Part shown: positions 26,707-36,115 of the stretch, in pieces | Layout: every line of letters begins with the position of its first letter | Numbering within the stretch: position 1 is the stretch's first letter | Source of the DNA: Cytophagales bacterium UBA2561 | GTDB taxonomy: Bacteria; Bacteroidota; Bacteroidia; Cytophagales; Thermoflexibacteraceae | NCBI GenBank assembly: GCA_002340355.1 | Contig: DDLX01000043.1 | Coordinates: 303,178-367,177, forward strand | Reading direction: 5' to 3' | Length of the DNA stretch: 64,000 nucleotides | Position numbers and translations under genes: made by a program | Notes under the pieces: generated by a model | What the model was told of the DNA's origin: nothing | The model's database searches: none | The model's input: the letters and a program-made list of their open reading frames with translations, nothing else

Positions 26707-28563
26707 TTAAACTAATCGCTTGAGCTTGCGAGGAGCGTGTGTATTTTTTCCTGCCGAAAATAAATGATTGACGACCGCAGGAATATCCATTACCAAACAG
26801 ACATTGCCATTCCCCAAAATGGTTACACCACTAATAAAGGATACTTTATCAATGGGTTTGGCGAGTGGTTTCTCAATAATTTCTTTTTGATGTAGCAATT
26901 TATCAACTACCAAACCTACCATACGGTGATGCATTGAAATGACAATAACAAAAAGCTCCTCATTTTCATCAATTTGATCGTAACTGTGATGCAAAATCTT
27001 ACTTTCGTATAAATTTTCAAGGCAATCGGGTGTAAATAAATCCCTTAACCAAACGACCGAAATGGTTTGTTCTAAATAAGTGGCGGCTAAACCTTTTCCT
27101 ACTTTGTGAATGTTGGCTTTTTTTAGGTTAATAACGGCTTCGGTAAATCCTAATGGAATGGCATATTCGGTATTCTCCGAAATAAAAAGCAAAACACTTT
27201 TTACTGCCATTGAAGCAGGTAGATAAAGCCCAATTGTTGAGCCTTTTCCTTGTTGAGTAGAAACCTGAATTTTTCCACCCACCGAGTCTGTTGCTCTTTT
27301 GACCACATCCATTCCCACTCCTCGTCCTGAAACAGCAGTGACTTTATCAGCACTCGAAAATCCTGGTTCAAAGATATAATTAATAATTTCGTCATCAGGT
27401 GTTTGTGTAGCTAATTGCTTGGTTAATAAGCCTTTTTCGATGACTTTTTGTCGAATTTTTTGAGCTACAATTCCTCGACCATCATCCGAAACTTCAATAA
27501 CAACATTATCTTTATCATTACGTGCCAAAAGGGTAACCGTTCCAATAGTTGGTTTTCCATTTTGTTGACGTTCGGTTTCGGGTTCGATGCCATGACTAAC
27601 CGCATTTCTAACTAAGTGAATTAAAGAGTCACTAATAATCTGCAAGATATTGCGGTCAATTTCGACATCCGTTCCTTTTAGTTCGAGGTTTATTTTTTTC
27701 CCTTCTTGTACCGAAATATCTCGTACAATTCGGTGAAATTTATTAAACAGTACACTTACCTGTACCAAACGAACTCCCATAACTGAATACTGCAAATCGG
27801 ATGTAATTCGATAAAGAGCAGCATAATCAGCTTCATCGGCTAATTCTGAAAACTGACTTTGCGTAATCAGTTTATCTTTTTCAATTGCCAGTTCACCTAC
27901 CAAATTTAGTAAATTATCCAGTTTTTCAACGGGAACTTGTACCACATCCGAAAAAGTAATTTTCGATTGTGATTTTTTCTTAGGACTTTGAATTGGTACT
28001 TGTTTGATTGGTGGCTCTTCTGTTTTTGGAGCTGTCTTTTGCGCTGAATCTTTGGCAGATGACTCAGGAGATTCCTCTGTCTTTTCAACTTTCTTCTCAG
28101 GTGTACTTTTAGCTTGTTCTACGTTCTCTTTTTGGGGAGTAGGAGTTTTGCCTGCTAGTACACTTTCCTCGGGAGTAATTCCTTTGGCATCTCTCAAAAT
28201 GACTTTGAGTTTTGCTTGCATTCCCCGAAAACGCACTTTTTCACCTGTTTTGACGGCTTCAATAAGTTCGCCTAATTTGTCATTTGCCCGAAAAAGGTCA
28301 TCAAAAATTTTGACGCTCAAGGCGAGTTTATCTTGTCGAATTTCTCCGAAAATATCCTCCAATAAATGAGCAGTTTCCGAAATGGCTGTAAAACCCATCG
28401 CTGCCGCATTGGCTTTGAGGGTATGCGTAATTCGGAAAATGGCATTTACCGCTTCTTTGTCCGCATGGTCTTTTTCCAATTGTACAAAAAATTGGTTGAG
28501 TTCTTCGTAATGTTCTAATGCCTCCGCCAAAAATAAATTTTTATATTCCTCTTCTTTTGCCAT
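26707..28563 (-). CDS. cheA: Chemotaxis histidine kinase CheA
   Basis: This 618-residue CheA has an N-terminal Hpt domain (P1) with phosphorylated H47 in RITHTLKANAAAMGF. A low-complexity linker of about 65 residues (130-195) follows, with no clear P2 domain. The dimerisation domain starts at VPVEKLDNLLNLVGELAIEK. The ATPase domain has N box HLVRNAVSHGIEPE, DDGRG and a G2 box (SGRGVGMDVVKRA). The C-terminal part is a CheW-like domain. It receives signals from methyl-accepting proteins, none of which lie in the window, and phosphorylates CheY. It is the second gene of cheY-cheA-cheC. Confidence 0.96.
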   Translation of the reverse strand: MAKEEEYKNLFLAEALEHYEELNQFFVQLEKDHADKEAVNAIFRITHTLKANAAAMGFTAISETAHLLEDIFGEIRQDKLALSVKIFDDLFRANDKLGELIEAVKTGEKVRFRGMQAKLKVILRDAKGITPEESVLAGKTPTPQKENVEQAKSTPEKKVEKTEESPESSAKDSAQKTAPKTEEPPIKQVPIQSPKKKSQSKITFSDVVQVPVEKLDNLLNLVGELAIEKDKLITQSQFSELADEADYAALYRITSDLQYSVMGVRLVQVSVLFNKFHRIVRDISVQEGKKINLELKGTDVEIDRNILQIISDSLIHLVRNAVSHGIEPETERQQNGKPTIGTVTLLARNDKDNVVIEVSDDGRGIVAQKIRQKVIEKGLLTKQLATQTPDDEIINYIFEPGFSSADKVTAVSGRGVGMDVVKRATDSVGGKIQVSTQQGKGSTIGLYLPASMAVKSVLLFISENTEYAIPLGFTEAVINLKKANIHKVGKGLAATYLEQTISVVWLRDLFTPDCLENLYESKILHHSYDQIDENEELFVIVISMHHRMVGLVVDKLLHQKEIIEKPLAKPIDKVSFISGVTILGNGNVCLVMDIPAVVNHLFSAGKNTHAPRKLKRLV

Positions 28564-28641
28564 AAGTTTAGGGTTCCTTGAAGGGACAATAAGGATAAAA
28601 AGGCTACCAAAAACAGAAAGATTAAGTTGAGTATAGGACGA

Positions 28642-29001
28642 TTACGCCAATAGTTTGTCTACTTCTGAAAGCAATTGTTCGGGAGTAAAAGGTTTGACAA
28701 TATAGGCATCTGCCCCCAACGAAAGTCCTGTATTAATTACAGATTGTTGTCCTACAGCACTAATCATGAGTATCTTAGAGGTACATTCTTCATCTTTTAG
28801 GGCTTTGATAATATCCAATCCTAGCATATCAGGTAAAATATTATCTAATGTAATCAAATCAGGGTTTAGATCAAGAATTAAGTCAATAGCATCCTCGCCC
28901 GTTCCTGCTTCTCCAATAATGTCGAAATTTGCACTTGTGAGGGCATCTTTGATAATAGTTCGCATATATAACGAATCGTCCACTACAATAATTTTCTTCA
29001 T
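28642..29001 (-). CDS. cheY: Single-domain response regulator CheY
   Basis: This 119-residue receiver domain has the acidic pair D8-D9, phosphorylated D53 (LITLDNILPD), the conserved Ser/Thr position in LMISAVGQ, and the Lys of IVKPFTPEQ. It has no output domain, as in CheY. It is first in the operon cheY-cheA-cheC, 78 bases before cheA. In the absence of visible flagellar genes, its target could be gliding motility or another behaviour. Confidence 0.95.
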   Translation of the reverse strand: MKKIIVVDDSLYMRTIIKDALTSANFDIIGEAGTGEDAIDLILDLNPDLITLDNILPDMLGLDIIKALKDEECTSKILMISAVGQQSVINTGLSLGADAYIVKPFTPEQLLSEVDKLLA

Positions 29002-29382
29002 GTGCTTTAGGGCATAAAATTTAGTTTGCGGTTATTTTTTCCTATTCGAAAAATTGCGTTTCGCAAAGTATTAGTTTGACACTCCTTATCAGAGTAATTT
29101 TAAACAAAGTAAATATATTAGATGCAAATGGAAAATAAAAATAAGCTATAAAATTTTGTTGGTTTTTATTACTTTTTAGCTATTCTAAACTAATATAGTA
29201 TATCAACAAAATTCATACTAAAGTAAAATAAAAGTAAGGTTTTTATTTTTAACTCTTCTGATAGGATAGTGATAGCAGAAGAAAAATTTTGGAAAATAAC
29301 ATCAGTTTAATATGAAGACTTATCAAGTTTTGACAGTTTGATAAGTCTTTCATTAAATGATGAGTAGGTTGCTTAGTATGGC
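29002..29382. other. Intergenic region upstream of cheY and downstream of the PhoD-like gene
   Basis: AT-rich, no coding potential seen. It must hold the cheY operon promoter, but no good match to the Bacteroidota consensus was found; the nearest is a TACTTTG on the minus strand at about 29067-29073, one base short. It also contains the hairpin at 29316-29348. Confidence 0.5.
29316..29348. terminator. Hairpin downstream of the PhoD-like gene
   Basis: Perfect 11-pair stem AGACTTATCAA / TTGATAAGTCT with an 11-base loop, 34 bases beyond the stop codon of the minus-strand PhoD-like gene. It has no long T run on that strand. Its sequence resembles the arms of the terminator at 3593-3631. Confidence 0.55.
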
Positions 29383-30735
29383 TTAATCAGTATAATCTAA
29401 GTTAGTTTGAGAGATGGATTTGGTCCATTTTTCATTTCCGTCCTTATCTATAATGGTTATCTTTAGCACTCTTTCTCCGTATTTTCCTGTTATTTCCATC
29501 ATCGCAAAATTATGGTCAATTACTATTGTCTCAGGTACGATTAAGGTATTTTTATGATGTTCATCAGCATGAGTTCCTGCCGTAAGTGCCGAACAAGTCA
29601 GATCATATAAGGGATAAACTTTAGAGTTTTCCTGTAACTTAGTCAGCTCGGTATGATGTCTATCACCTGAAAGGAAAAATACGCCTGCAATTTTTTCATC
29701 CCGAATAGAAGAAATTAACTTTTGCCGTTCTTCGGCATAAATAGCAAAGTTTTCGAAATAGGCTTCAGGATTCAAGAATTGTCCGCCTGCTACCACAAAT
29801 TTGAAGGAAGCATAACTATTCTTCAAGGCATCCAATAACCATTCCGTCTGAGCTTCTGTAAACATTTCACGTTTACCTGTTTTTCGTAAATTTGGAGATC
29901 GAAAATACCGATTATCCAATAAAAAAAACTCAATATCTCCCCATGCAAATTTACCTGTAATTCCTTTATTATCAGTTTGTTCTATCCCATAATGAGGATT
30001 TGCCCAAAATAACTTAAAAGCGTTTAAAGTCTCGTTTTTCAAGGGGTAACTACGGTCAGAATCATTGGGTCCAAAATCATGATCATCCCAAATCGCATAA
30101 TGATGAATATTACCCAACAATGGCTGAATTTCGGGATTAGAACGCGTATGAGTATAACGGTATAAAATACCACTTTTAGAGTCAAAGTCAGCTTCTCGAA
30201 GATAGATATTATCGCCACCCCAAAGCATAAAATCAGGTTTTTGCTTATAAATTATATCAAAAATTTGATAGTCAGTGCCATACGCCTTTTTTGGACGATC
30301 ATAAGGCTTATCATTAATATAGGAACAACTTCCAAAAGCAAAACGAACTTTAGGCGGATCAGTACGCCACTGCCAAAGTACTTGGGTCTGAAATTCAAGA
30401 GGATAAGAACGATTTACTTTCTTTTTATTGATAAATAATTCGTAATTATATTTTTTCCCTGGTTCCAGTAAAGCAATTGGAACTCGAGCTGTAAAAGCCT
30501 CTGATTTTTTGGTTTGATAAACCTCTGATTTTTGACGTTTTTGAGGTGTACCTTTTTCCCAATATTCAAAGTGAATTTCAGCTTTTTCAGTAGTTTGTAC
30601 CCAAAGCATAACTTCTCGCATGGTGGAATATCCGACCATTGGACCCGATTGTAATTTATCGGATTGCGCCCAGCCTTCGATACTTAAAAGTATTAAAATT
30701 CCTAACCAAAGCGGATAAAATTGTAATTTTCTCAT
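29383..30735 (-). CDS. PhoD-like alkaline phosphatase/phosphodiesterase
   Basis: This 450-residue protein has a signal peptide (MRKLQFYPLWLGILILLS to about residue 24) and an N-terminal fibronectin-like domain. The PhoD-type metallophosphatase core follows: RFAFGSCSYIND, DFMLWGGDNIYLRE, YAIWDDHDFGPNDSD and FFLSGDRHHTEL. PhoD enzymes bind iron and calcium and release phosphate from mono- and diesters outside the cytoplasm. The usual Tat-type twin arginine is not evident, so export is probably by Sec. The gene stands alone; no Pho box was recognised. Confidence 0.92.
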   Translation of the reverse strand: MRKLQFYPLWLGILILLSIEGWAQSDKLQSGPMVGYSTMREVMLWVQTTEKAEIHFEYWEKGTPQKRQKSEVYQTKKSEAFTARVPIALLEPGKKYNYELFINKKKVNRSYPLEFQTQVLWQWRTDPPKVRFAFGSCSYINDKPYDRPKKAYGTDYQIFDIIYKQKPDFMLWGGDNIYLREADFDSKSGILYRYTHTRSNPEIQPLLGNIHHYAIWDDHDFGPNDSDRSYPLKNETLNAFKLFWANPHYGIEQTDNKGITGKFAWGDIEFFLLDNRYFRSPNLRKTGKREMFTEAQTEWLLDALKNSYASFKFVVAGGQFLNPEAYFENFAIYAEERQKLISSIRDEKIAGVFFLSGDRHHTELTKLQENSKVYPLYDLTCSALTAGTHADEHHKNTLIVPETIVIDHNFAMMEITGKYGERVLKITIIDKDGNEKWTKSISQTNLDYTD

Positions 30736-30938
30736 AAAAATTGTAATGAGTTGATTTTTAGTTTATTAAAATTAAGTGACTTAAAAATAAGGGCTTTCGT
30801 TTGACATTGCAAAAAAATATTATGAAGGTTCGATTAAAAATTTACGAATAAGGCTTGTGTCAAAGGTTCTGTAAGTCAATATGATTTTTTTAAATTGCCT
30901 ACATAAAATTATATATATATCCTAAAACGTTGAATATC

Positions 30939-32639
30939 TTGACGAATAAACCATTTATTTCTGCCTTCAAAATGATGACGGCTTTGTTGGAGCTTCATGG
31001 AGCTAATACCTTCAAAATCAGAGCTTATGCTAATGTCATATACCAAATTGAAAACTTAGATTTTTTGCTTTCGGAAGCCTCAGAATCTCAGCTACAAGAA
31101 GCAAAATTTAAGAAGGGTATGATTGAAAAAATTCAATTATTAAAGGAAACTTATACCTTCCCAGAGTTGGAAGAATTGCATCAAAAAACACCGAAAGATG
31201 TAATTAAAATGTTGCAAATTAAGGGAATTGGAGCTAAAAAAGTTCGTCAATTGTGGCAAGAATTAAATGTACAAACTCTTGCCGAACTTCGGGAAGCAGG
31301 TGAGAAAGGAAATATCGAGAAGCTTAAAGGATTTGGTAAAAAAACACAAGAAACTATCCTAAAAGAAATTGTATTTTTAGAAGAAATTGAAGGTTGGTTT
31401 CGGTATGCTGATATTGAGTCGTATGTTGAGTTTCTTGAAAAACATTTACGAGATTCAGGATTATCAGAACAGATTGAAGTTACAGGACAATTTCGCCGAA
31501 ATTTAGAAATCATAAATTTAGTACAAGTTCTGATTGAAACAACCGATTTTGAGGTAGTCCGAACATATTTGAATCAATGTGAAAAAATAGCGTATGATGT
31601 CAAAAATTCAGGTGTTTTTGTGTGGCGTGGAAAATTTGTAGAAAACGATTTGAGAATTGAAATTAAAGGCGTATCAAATGGTAAATTTTACGGTGAATTA
31701 TTGCTAAATTCGGCACATTTAAACCATTTGAAATACCGAACAAAAATGAATCAAACGCTTTTACAAACTGCTAAAAAACAAAATTTTAAATCAGAAAATG
31801 AGATTTATGAATCTATTGGTTTATCATTTATTCCTCCTGAATTGAGAGAAGGAACTTTTGAGTTTGAGAAAGCCGAAAAAAGTACCTTACCAACTCTTTT
31901 AGAAATCTCAGATTTGAAAGGAATTTTACACAATCATTCAAAGTATAGTGATGGTGCAAATTCATTGGAAAAAATGGCAATTGCCTGCCGAGATTTGGGT
32001 TTTGAATATTTAGGAATTAGTGACCATTCAAAGACAGCTTTTTATGCCAATGGACTGACCGAAGACCGCATTCAAAAACAGCACGAAGAAATTGAAAAAC
32101 TCAATAAAGAATTAGCTCCTTTTCGGATTTTCAAAGGTATTGAATCGGATATTTTATCCGATGGAAATTTAGATTATTCTAAGGAAGTGCTTCAAAGTTT
32201 TGACTTTATTGTGGCTTCGATACATTCGGGTTTACAAATGGATGAAAAAAAAGCTACCCAACGAATTTTGACTGCCATCCAAAATCCTTATACAACAATT
32301 TTGGGGCATCCTACGGGACGGCTCTTATTACGGCGTAGAGGTTATCCACTTGATTATCAGGTGATTTTTGAGGCTTGTGTAAAACATCAGGTCGTCATTG
32401 AAATTAATGCAAATCCTCGCCGATTGGATTTGGATTGGCGATTAGTGCATCAGGCACTTGAACAGGGTGTTATGTTAAGTGTTAATCCTGATGCTCACCA
32501 TAAAAGCCAATATGAATTTATGAAATATGGCGTTTTGGTAGGACGAAAAGGAGGTTTGACTAAAGATAAAACTTTGAATGCGATGAATTTAGAAGAAATT
32601 ACTACGTATTTCGAGAAACGTAAGCAGGCAATTCTTTGA
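30939..32639 (+). CDS. polX: PolX-type protein: family X polymerase region plus PHP phosphoesterase
   Basis: Translation probably starts at the TTG at 30939 (MTNKPFISAFKMMTALLELH), which matches the usual start of the family; the first ATG (30972) would cut into the first helix. The 566-residue protein has helix-hairpin-helix segments (LQIKGIGAKKVRQLW, LKGFGKKTQETIL), a polymerase-like region and a C-terminal PHP domain. The PHP metal residues are intact (LHNHSKYSDG, GISDHSK, KGIESD, ASIHSG, LGHPTGR, NPDAH). The polymerase motif, normally GSxRR...GDxD, reads TGQFRRNLEIINLVQVL (about 182-198) and lacks both aspartates. It therefore may retain only nuclease activity in DNA repair. Confidence 0.9.
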   Translation: MTNKPFISAFKMMTALLELHGANTFKIRAYANVIYQIENLDFLLSEASESQLQEAKFKKGMIEKIQLLKETYTFPELEELHQKTPKDVIKMLQIKGIGAKKVRQLWQELNVQTLAELREAGEKGNIEKLKGFGKKTQETILKEIVFLEEIEGWFRYADIESYVEFLEKHLRDSGLSEQIEVTGQFRRNLEIINLVQVLIETTDFEVVRTYLNQCEKIAYDVKNSGVFVWRGKFVENDLRIEIKGVSNGKFYGELLLNSAHLNHLKYRTKMNQTLLQTAKKQNFKSENEIYESIGLSFIPPELREGTFEFEKAEKSTLPTLLEISDLKGILHNHSKYSDGANSLEKMAIACRDLGFEYLGISDHSKTAFYANGLTEDRIQKQHEEIEKLNKELAPFRIFKGIESDILSDGNLDYSKEVLQSFDFIVASIHSGLQMDEKKATQRILTAIQNPYTTILGHPTGRLLLRRRGYPLDYQVIFEACVKHQVVIEINANPRRLDLDWRLVHQALEQGVMLSVNPDAHHKSQYEFMKYGVLVGRKGGLTKDKTLNAMNLEEITTYFEKRKQAIL

Positions 32640-32988
32640 GGTACTATTTTCAAATTATGTTTGAATATTTTGCGTTTTCCGACTTGAAAACGAAAATAGT
32701 AGCATGACTTGAAATTGTGTCACTATCTTAGAATTACTGTAAAAAAATAGTTGAATCCAGCTAATCGGAGTTTTTAGAAAAATGAACTAAAAATATCAAC
32801 TAAAAAATTGATTATCAAGCAGTTTTAGAATTTTAAAAACAAGAGAGAGTTGTAATAAAGTAAACTTTCCGTTTAAGTTTTTGTACTTTTGAAAAAAAAT
32901 TAAGAGTCATAAAATTCTGCTCCTTTGCTTTTTGTTCGGATTTTTTCGATTGAAAAAAATTGGTCTCAAAATTATATTTATTTGAATT
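32640..32988. other. Intergenic region between polX and holB
   Basis: No coding potential seen. An inverted repeat (TACTATTTTC at 32642-32651 with GAAAATAGTA at 32692-32701) directly follows polX and may act as a terminator. TACTTTTG at 32884-32891 is a possible -7 box for holB, without a good -33 partner. Confidence 0.45.
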
Positions 32989-34122
32989 ATGCAATTTTCA
33001 GAAATTTTAGGATTAGAAGATATTAAAAAGACACTGATACAATCCGTTCAAAATAATCATGTTGCTCATGCTCAGTTATTTGTTGGAAAGGAAGGCGCTG
33101 CTGCTTTACCAATGGCAATGGCGTATGCCACTTACGTTAATTGTGAGCAAAAAACGACTGCTGATTCCTGTGGAAGATGCCCTTCATGTCGTAAATTCAA
33201 TAAGTTAATTCACCCCGATTTGCATTTTGTATTTCCAACTGCCACGACTAAAACTTTCAAGAAACGAGAAGATGCCTTGAGTTCGGCATTTATGGAAATA
33301 TGGCGTGCCTTTGTTCTTGAAAACCCTTACCGAAATTTACGAGAATGGGCGCAAGCGTTAGGTGCAGAAAATAAACAATGTTTGATTCCTGTTCATGAAG
33401 GGCGAAACATCATTAAAACCTTATCGCTGAAAGCCTATGAAGCTGAATATAAGATTTTGATGATTTGGTTACCCGAATGGATGAATGTTAATGCAGCAAA
33501 TGCCTTACTTAAAATTTTGGAAGAGCCACCTGCCAAAACATTATTCTTATTAGTGACCGAATCACGAGATAAACTGCTGAAAACCATTCTCTCCCGTACT
33601 CAACATATTATTATACGCCCATTCACTGATACAGAAGTCAAACAAAATTTGATTGAGAAATTTCAGACGGAGGCTCTTAGAGCAGGACAAATTGCAACCT
33701 TAACCGATGGAAACTTGGCAGAAGCCTTTCGTCTAAATCAAGAAGCCAAAGACGATAGTCAAGAACGATTTGTAGAGTGGATGCGAATTTGTTTTCGGAG
33801 AGATTATTCCGAGATGGTTAAACAAACTGATAAATTTCAGGAGTATGGTAAACAAGCTCAAAAAGCACTTTTACAATATGGACTCAGTATGTTGCGAGAA
33901 GCCCTAGCGTTTAAATTTGGAGGTGAAGAGCTGGTTCGATTAGAAGCCGAAGCCTTCGAATTTATCCAAAAGTTTGCAACGGTTATTCATGAAAAAAATA
34001 TTGAACTCTTAAGCCACTATTTTACGGATGCCTATAATCAATTAGAGCGAAATGCAAACCCTAAAATTACATTTTTGGATTTATCCTTACAGGTTTCGAA
34101 AGCTTTTCGAATGAAAAAATAA
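32989..34122 (+). CDS. holB: DNA polymerase III subunit delta prime
   Basis: This 377-residue clamp-loader subunit begins MQFSEILGLEDIKKTLIQSV and has a degenerate P-loop (FVGKEGAAAL), as expected because delta prime does not hydrolyse ATP. A zinc-binding cysteine group (NCEQKTTADSCGRCPSCRKF) and the segment NAANALLKILEEPPAKTLFL, typical of delta prime and gamma/tau subunits, follow, then SRTQHI in place of the SRC sensor. It works in the cytoplasmic clamp loader. The gene ends one base before the convergent cheB. Confidence 0.93.
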   Translation: MQFSEILGLEDIKKTLIQSVQNNHVAHAQLFVGKEGAAALPMAMAYATYVNCEQKTTADSCGRCPSCRKFNKLIHPDLHFVFPTATTKTFKKREDALSSAFMEIWRAFVLENPYRNLREWAQALGAENKQCLIPVHEGRNIIKTLSLKAYEAEYKILMIWLPEWMNVNAANALLKILEEPPAKTLFLLVTESRDKLLKTILSRTQHIIIRPFTDTEVKQNLIEKFQTEALRAGQIATLTDGNLAEAFRLNQEAKDDSQERFVEWMRICFRRDYSEMVKQTDKFQEYGKQAQKALLQYGLSMLREALAFKFGGEELVRLEAEAFEFIQKFATVIHEKNIELLSHYFTDAYNQLERNANPKITFLDLSLQVSKAFRMKK

Positions 34123-34123
34123 A

Positions 34124-34747
34124 TTACCAATATTTTGAGAGGTTAGAAAGCTTGGGATGGATGGAATTTAGAAAAACCACAATTTCAGATAAGTTAAGTG
34201 CCTGACTGCTAGGGGTGGCTTCTAAAGCAAATTGGGGCATGGCTGCAAATTGGGCAGTATCAGGATCTTGAACAATAGTTATACCTCCAAAATCAGCAAT
34301 CTGACGTAAGCCTTTTGCGCCATCTCGGTTGGCTCCTGTCAAAATAATTCCTAATAAATGGTGCTGAAAAACTTCTGAGGCAGTCTCAAAAAGTACATCT
34401 ATCGAAGGACGAGCGTAGTTGACTTTTTCATCTACGGAAAGAGCAAATGTCTTGTCTGATTCTATCAAAGCGTGATAGTTAGCAGGAGCAAAGTAAATTC
34501 GAGCAGGATGAATAGGCTGTTTTTCTTCCATTTCCTGAACTGGAATTGGAGCGATTTCAGAAAAATATTCGATATGAAAATTCCCTTGATGTGGATGTAA
34601 ATGTTGAACAATCAATAAAGGTAATCGGAAATCAGGGCGTAATTGTTGAAAAATTTCAGAAAGCACACTCATTCCTCCCGCCGAAACTCCTATTACGACC
34701 ACCTCGAGTGCCGAAAAATTGTCCTGTATTGGACTAAAAGAATACAT
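34124..34747 (-). CDS. cheB: CheB methylesterase domain without receiver
   Basis: This 207-residue protein is a stand-alone CheB catalytic domain. The serine nucleophile lies in VVVIGVSAGGMSVLSE, the His in IVQHLHPHQG, and the Asp in ILTGANRDGAKGLRQI. It removes methyl groups from (or deamidates) chemoreceptors. The usual N-terminal receiver domain is missing, so its activity is probably not controlled by CheA phosphorylation. It follows cheR by six bases in a SiaB-SiaC-CheR-CheB cluster. Confidence 0.93.
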   Translation of the reverse strand: MYSFSPIQDNFSALEVVVIGVSAGGMSVLSEIFQQLRPDFRLPLLIVQHLHPHQGNFHIEYFSEIAPIPVQEMEEKQPIHPARIYFAPANYHALIESDKTFALSVDEKVNYARPSIDVLFETASEVFQHHLLGIILTGANRDGAKGLRQIADFGGITIVQDPDTAQFAAMPQFALEATPSSQALNLSEIVVFLNSIHPKLSNLSKYW

Positions 34748-34753
34748 AAAAAA

Positions 34754-35572
34754 TTATGACAAACGGTAAATCTTATATTCAGGCTCAATTTCTTCAAAGG
34801 CATTTTCAACACTTGAGAATTGAAGGCTTTCGCATGTTCCTAAACATAAAAAACCTTTACGAATGAGTGAGTTACGGAATAAATTTAAAACTCGATTTTG
34901 GAGTTGCTTATCAAAATAAATCAGGACATTTCGACATAAAATCAAGTGCATTTCTCCGAAAACACCATCTGAAACTAAATTGTGATGAGCAAAGGTAACA
35001 TTCTTTTTCAAAGAGGCATCCATAATGACTGAATCATATCCACCTGCATAGTAGTAATCCGAGAAGGTGCTTTTGCCACCTGCTTTCTGATAATTATTGG
35101 TATAATATTTCACATTTGCCAGCCGATAAATACCTTCTTTAGCAGTATTAAGAGCCTCTTCATTGAAGTCAGTGGCGAAGATGGTTGTTCGATCATATAA
35201 ACCTTCTTCTTTGAGCATAATGGCGAACGAATAGACTTCTTCACCTGTAGCACAGCCTGCATGCCAAATTTTGATAAAAGGATAAGTTTGAAGATAAGGG
35301 ATAACCTGAAGTCGAAATGCATGATAAAAAATAGGGTCGCGAAACATCTCAGTTACAGGGACAGAAAATTGCACCAATACTTCGCTAAAAAAATCTTTAT
35401 CATGTAGAATTAAAGGAATTAAGGCACTTACCGAATTTACTTCTGCCCGAAGAATACAATTCTGAATACGTCTCTTTAAAGATGCCCGAGCATAATTCCG
35501 AAAATCATATCCATATTTTCGATAAATAGCATCTAGTAATAAGTTAATTTCAATCTCTTCGGTTTTAGTCAT
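34754..35572 (-). CDS. cheR: Chemotaxis methyltransferase CheR
   Basis: This 272-residue protein has the CheR N-terminal helical domain (FRNYARASLKRRIQ) and a SAM-binding domain (IKIWHAGCATGEEVYSFAIM, ILCRNVLIYFD). It methylates glutamates of chemoreceptors using SAM. It is next to cheB. A 147-base gap separates it from the SiaC-like gene upstream on the same strand, and no promoter was recognised there. It may be co-transcribed with siaBC. Confidence 0.94.
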   Translation of the reverse strand: MTKTEEIEINLLLDAIYRKYGYDFRNYARASLKRRIQNCILRAEVNSVSALIPLILHDKDFFSEVLVQFSVPVTEMFRDPIFYHAFRLQVIPYLQTYPFIKIWHAGCATGEEVYSFAIMLKEEGLYDRTTIFATDFNEEALNTAKEGIYRLANVKYYTNNYQKAGGKSTFSDYYYAGGYDSVIMDASLKKNVTFAHHNLVSDGVFGEMHLILCRNVLIYFDKQLQNRVLNLFRNSLIRKGFLCLGTCESLQFSSVENAFEEIEPEYKIYRLS

Positions 35573-35719
35573 GCCTGTACCACTTACAAAACTTGTTTAC
35601 ATTTATTTTTTGGCATAGATAGGTAGTTATTTAAATTGAAAATCTGAGTTTAATTTTATGGTAGAATATATTTTTATATTATTGATAATCAGATATATGA
35701 AATTATCTAATATGACTGA

Positions 35720-36115
35720 TTAGGTATAAGAAATGAGTTCCATGTCTAGTTCAGAGTCGGCAATAAAATCTTCAGCTTCAGCAAGATTATCTTCATCATC
35801 TTCAGGATAATGCCACTTTACATTGACTTCTCCTCCTGCAAGCTCATAATCTTTGAGCAAAAATAAAATATCAAGAATGCCCTTGGAAGAACTCGTATTG
35901 AAGTAGGTGAGCTTAAAGCTAAATGTAATTGCTTGTTTTTTCTCTGTGTATTGTTTTAGCCAGTTTGTCAATTTGTCATAAAACTCCCATGTATTTTCTA
36001 AATAAGATTCACCTTCCAGTCGACAATCACCTGTATTCACATCAAAACTGACACTAGGGACAAAAAATGTTCCGCTTTTCCCTTCAATATTTAGACTTTC
36101 TAACGATTCGGTCAT
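35720..36115 (-). CDS. SiaC-like (DUF1987) phospho-accepting regulator
   Basis: This 131-residue protein has the DUF1987 pattern: SPE-like SLNIEGKSGTFFVPSVSFD, FEGESYLEN-type GESYLENTWEFYDKL, and FKLTYFNTSSSKGILDILF. In Pseudomonas SiaC, the Thr in the YFNTSS motif is phosphorylated by SiaB; the equivalent here is T74. Its start codon overlaps the end of the SiaB-like gene by four bases (ATGA), implying translational coupling. In Pseudomonas, unphosphorylated SiaC activates a diguanylate cyclase. No such enzyme is in the window, so the target here is unknown. Confidence 0.85.
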   Translation of the reverse strand: MTESLESLNIEGKSGTFFVPSVSFDVNTGDCRLEGESYLENTWEFYDKLTNWLKQYTEKKQAITFSFKLTYFNTSSSKGILDILFLLKDYELAGGEVNVKWHYPEDDEDNLAEAEDFIADSELDMELISYT

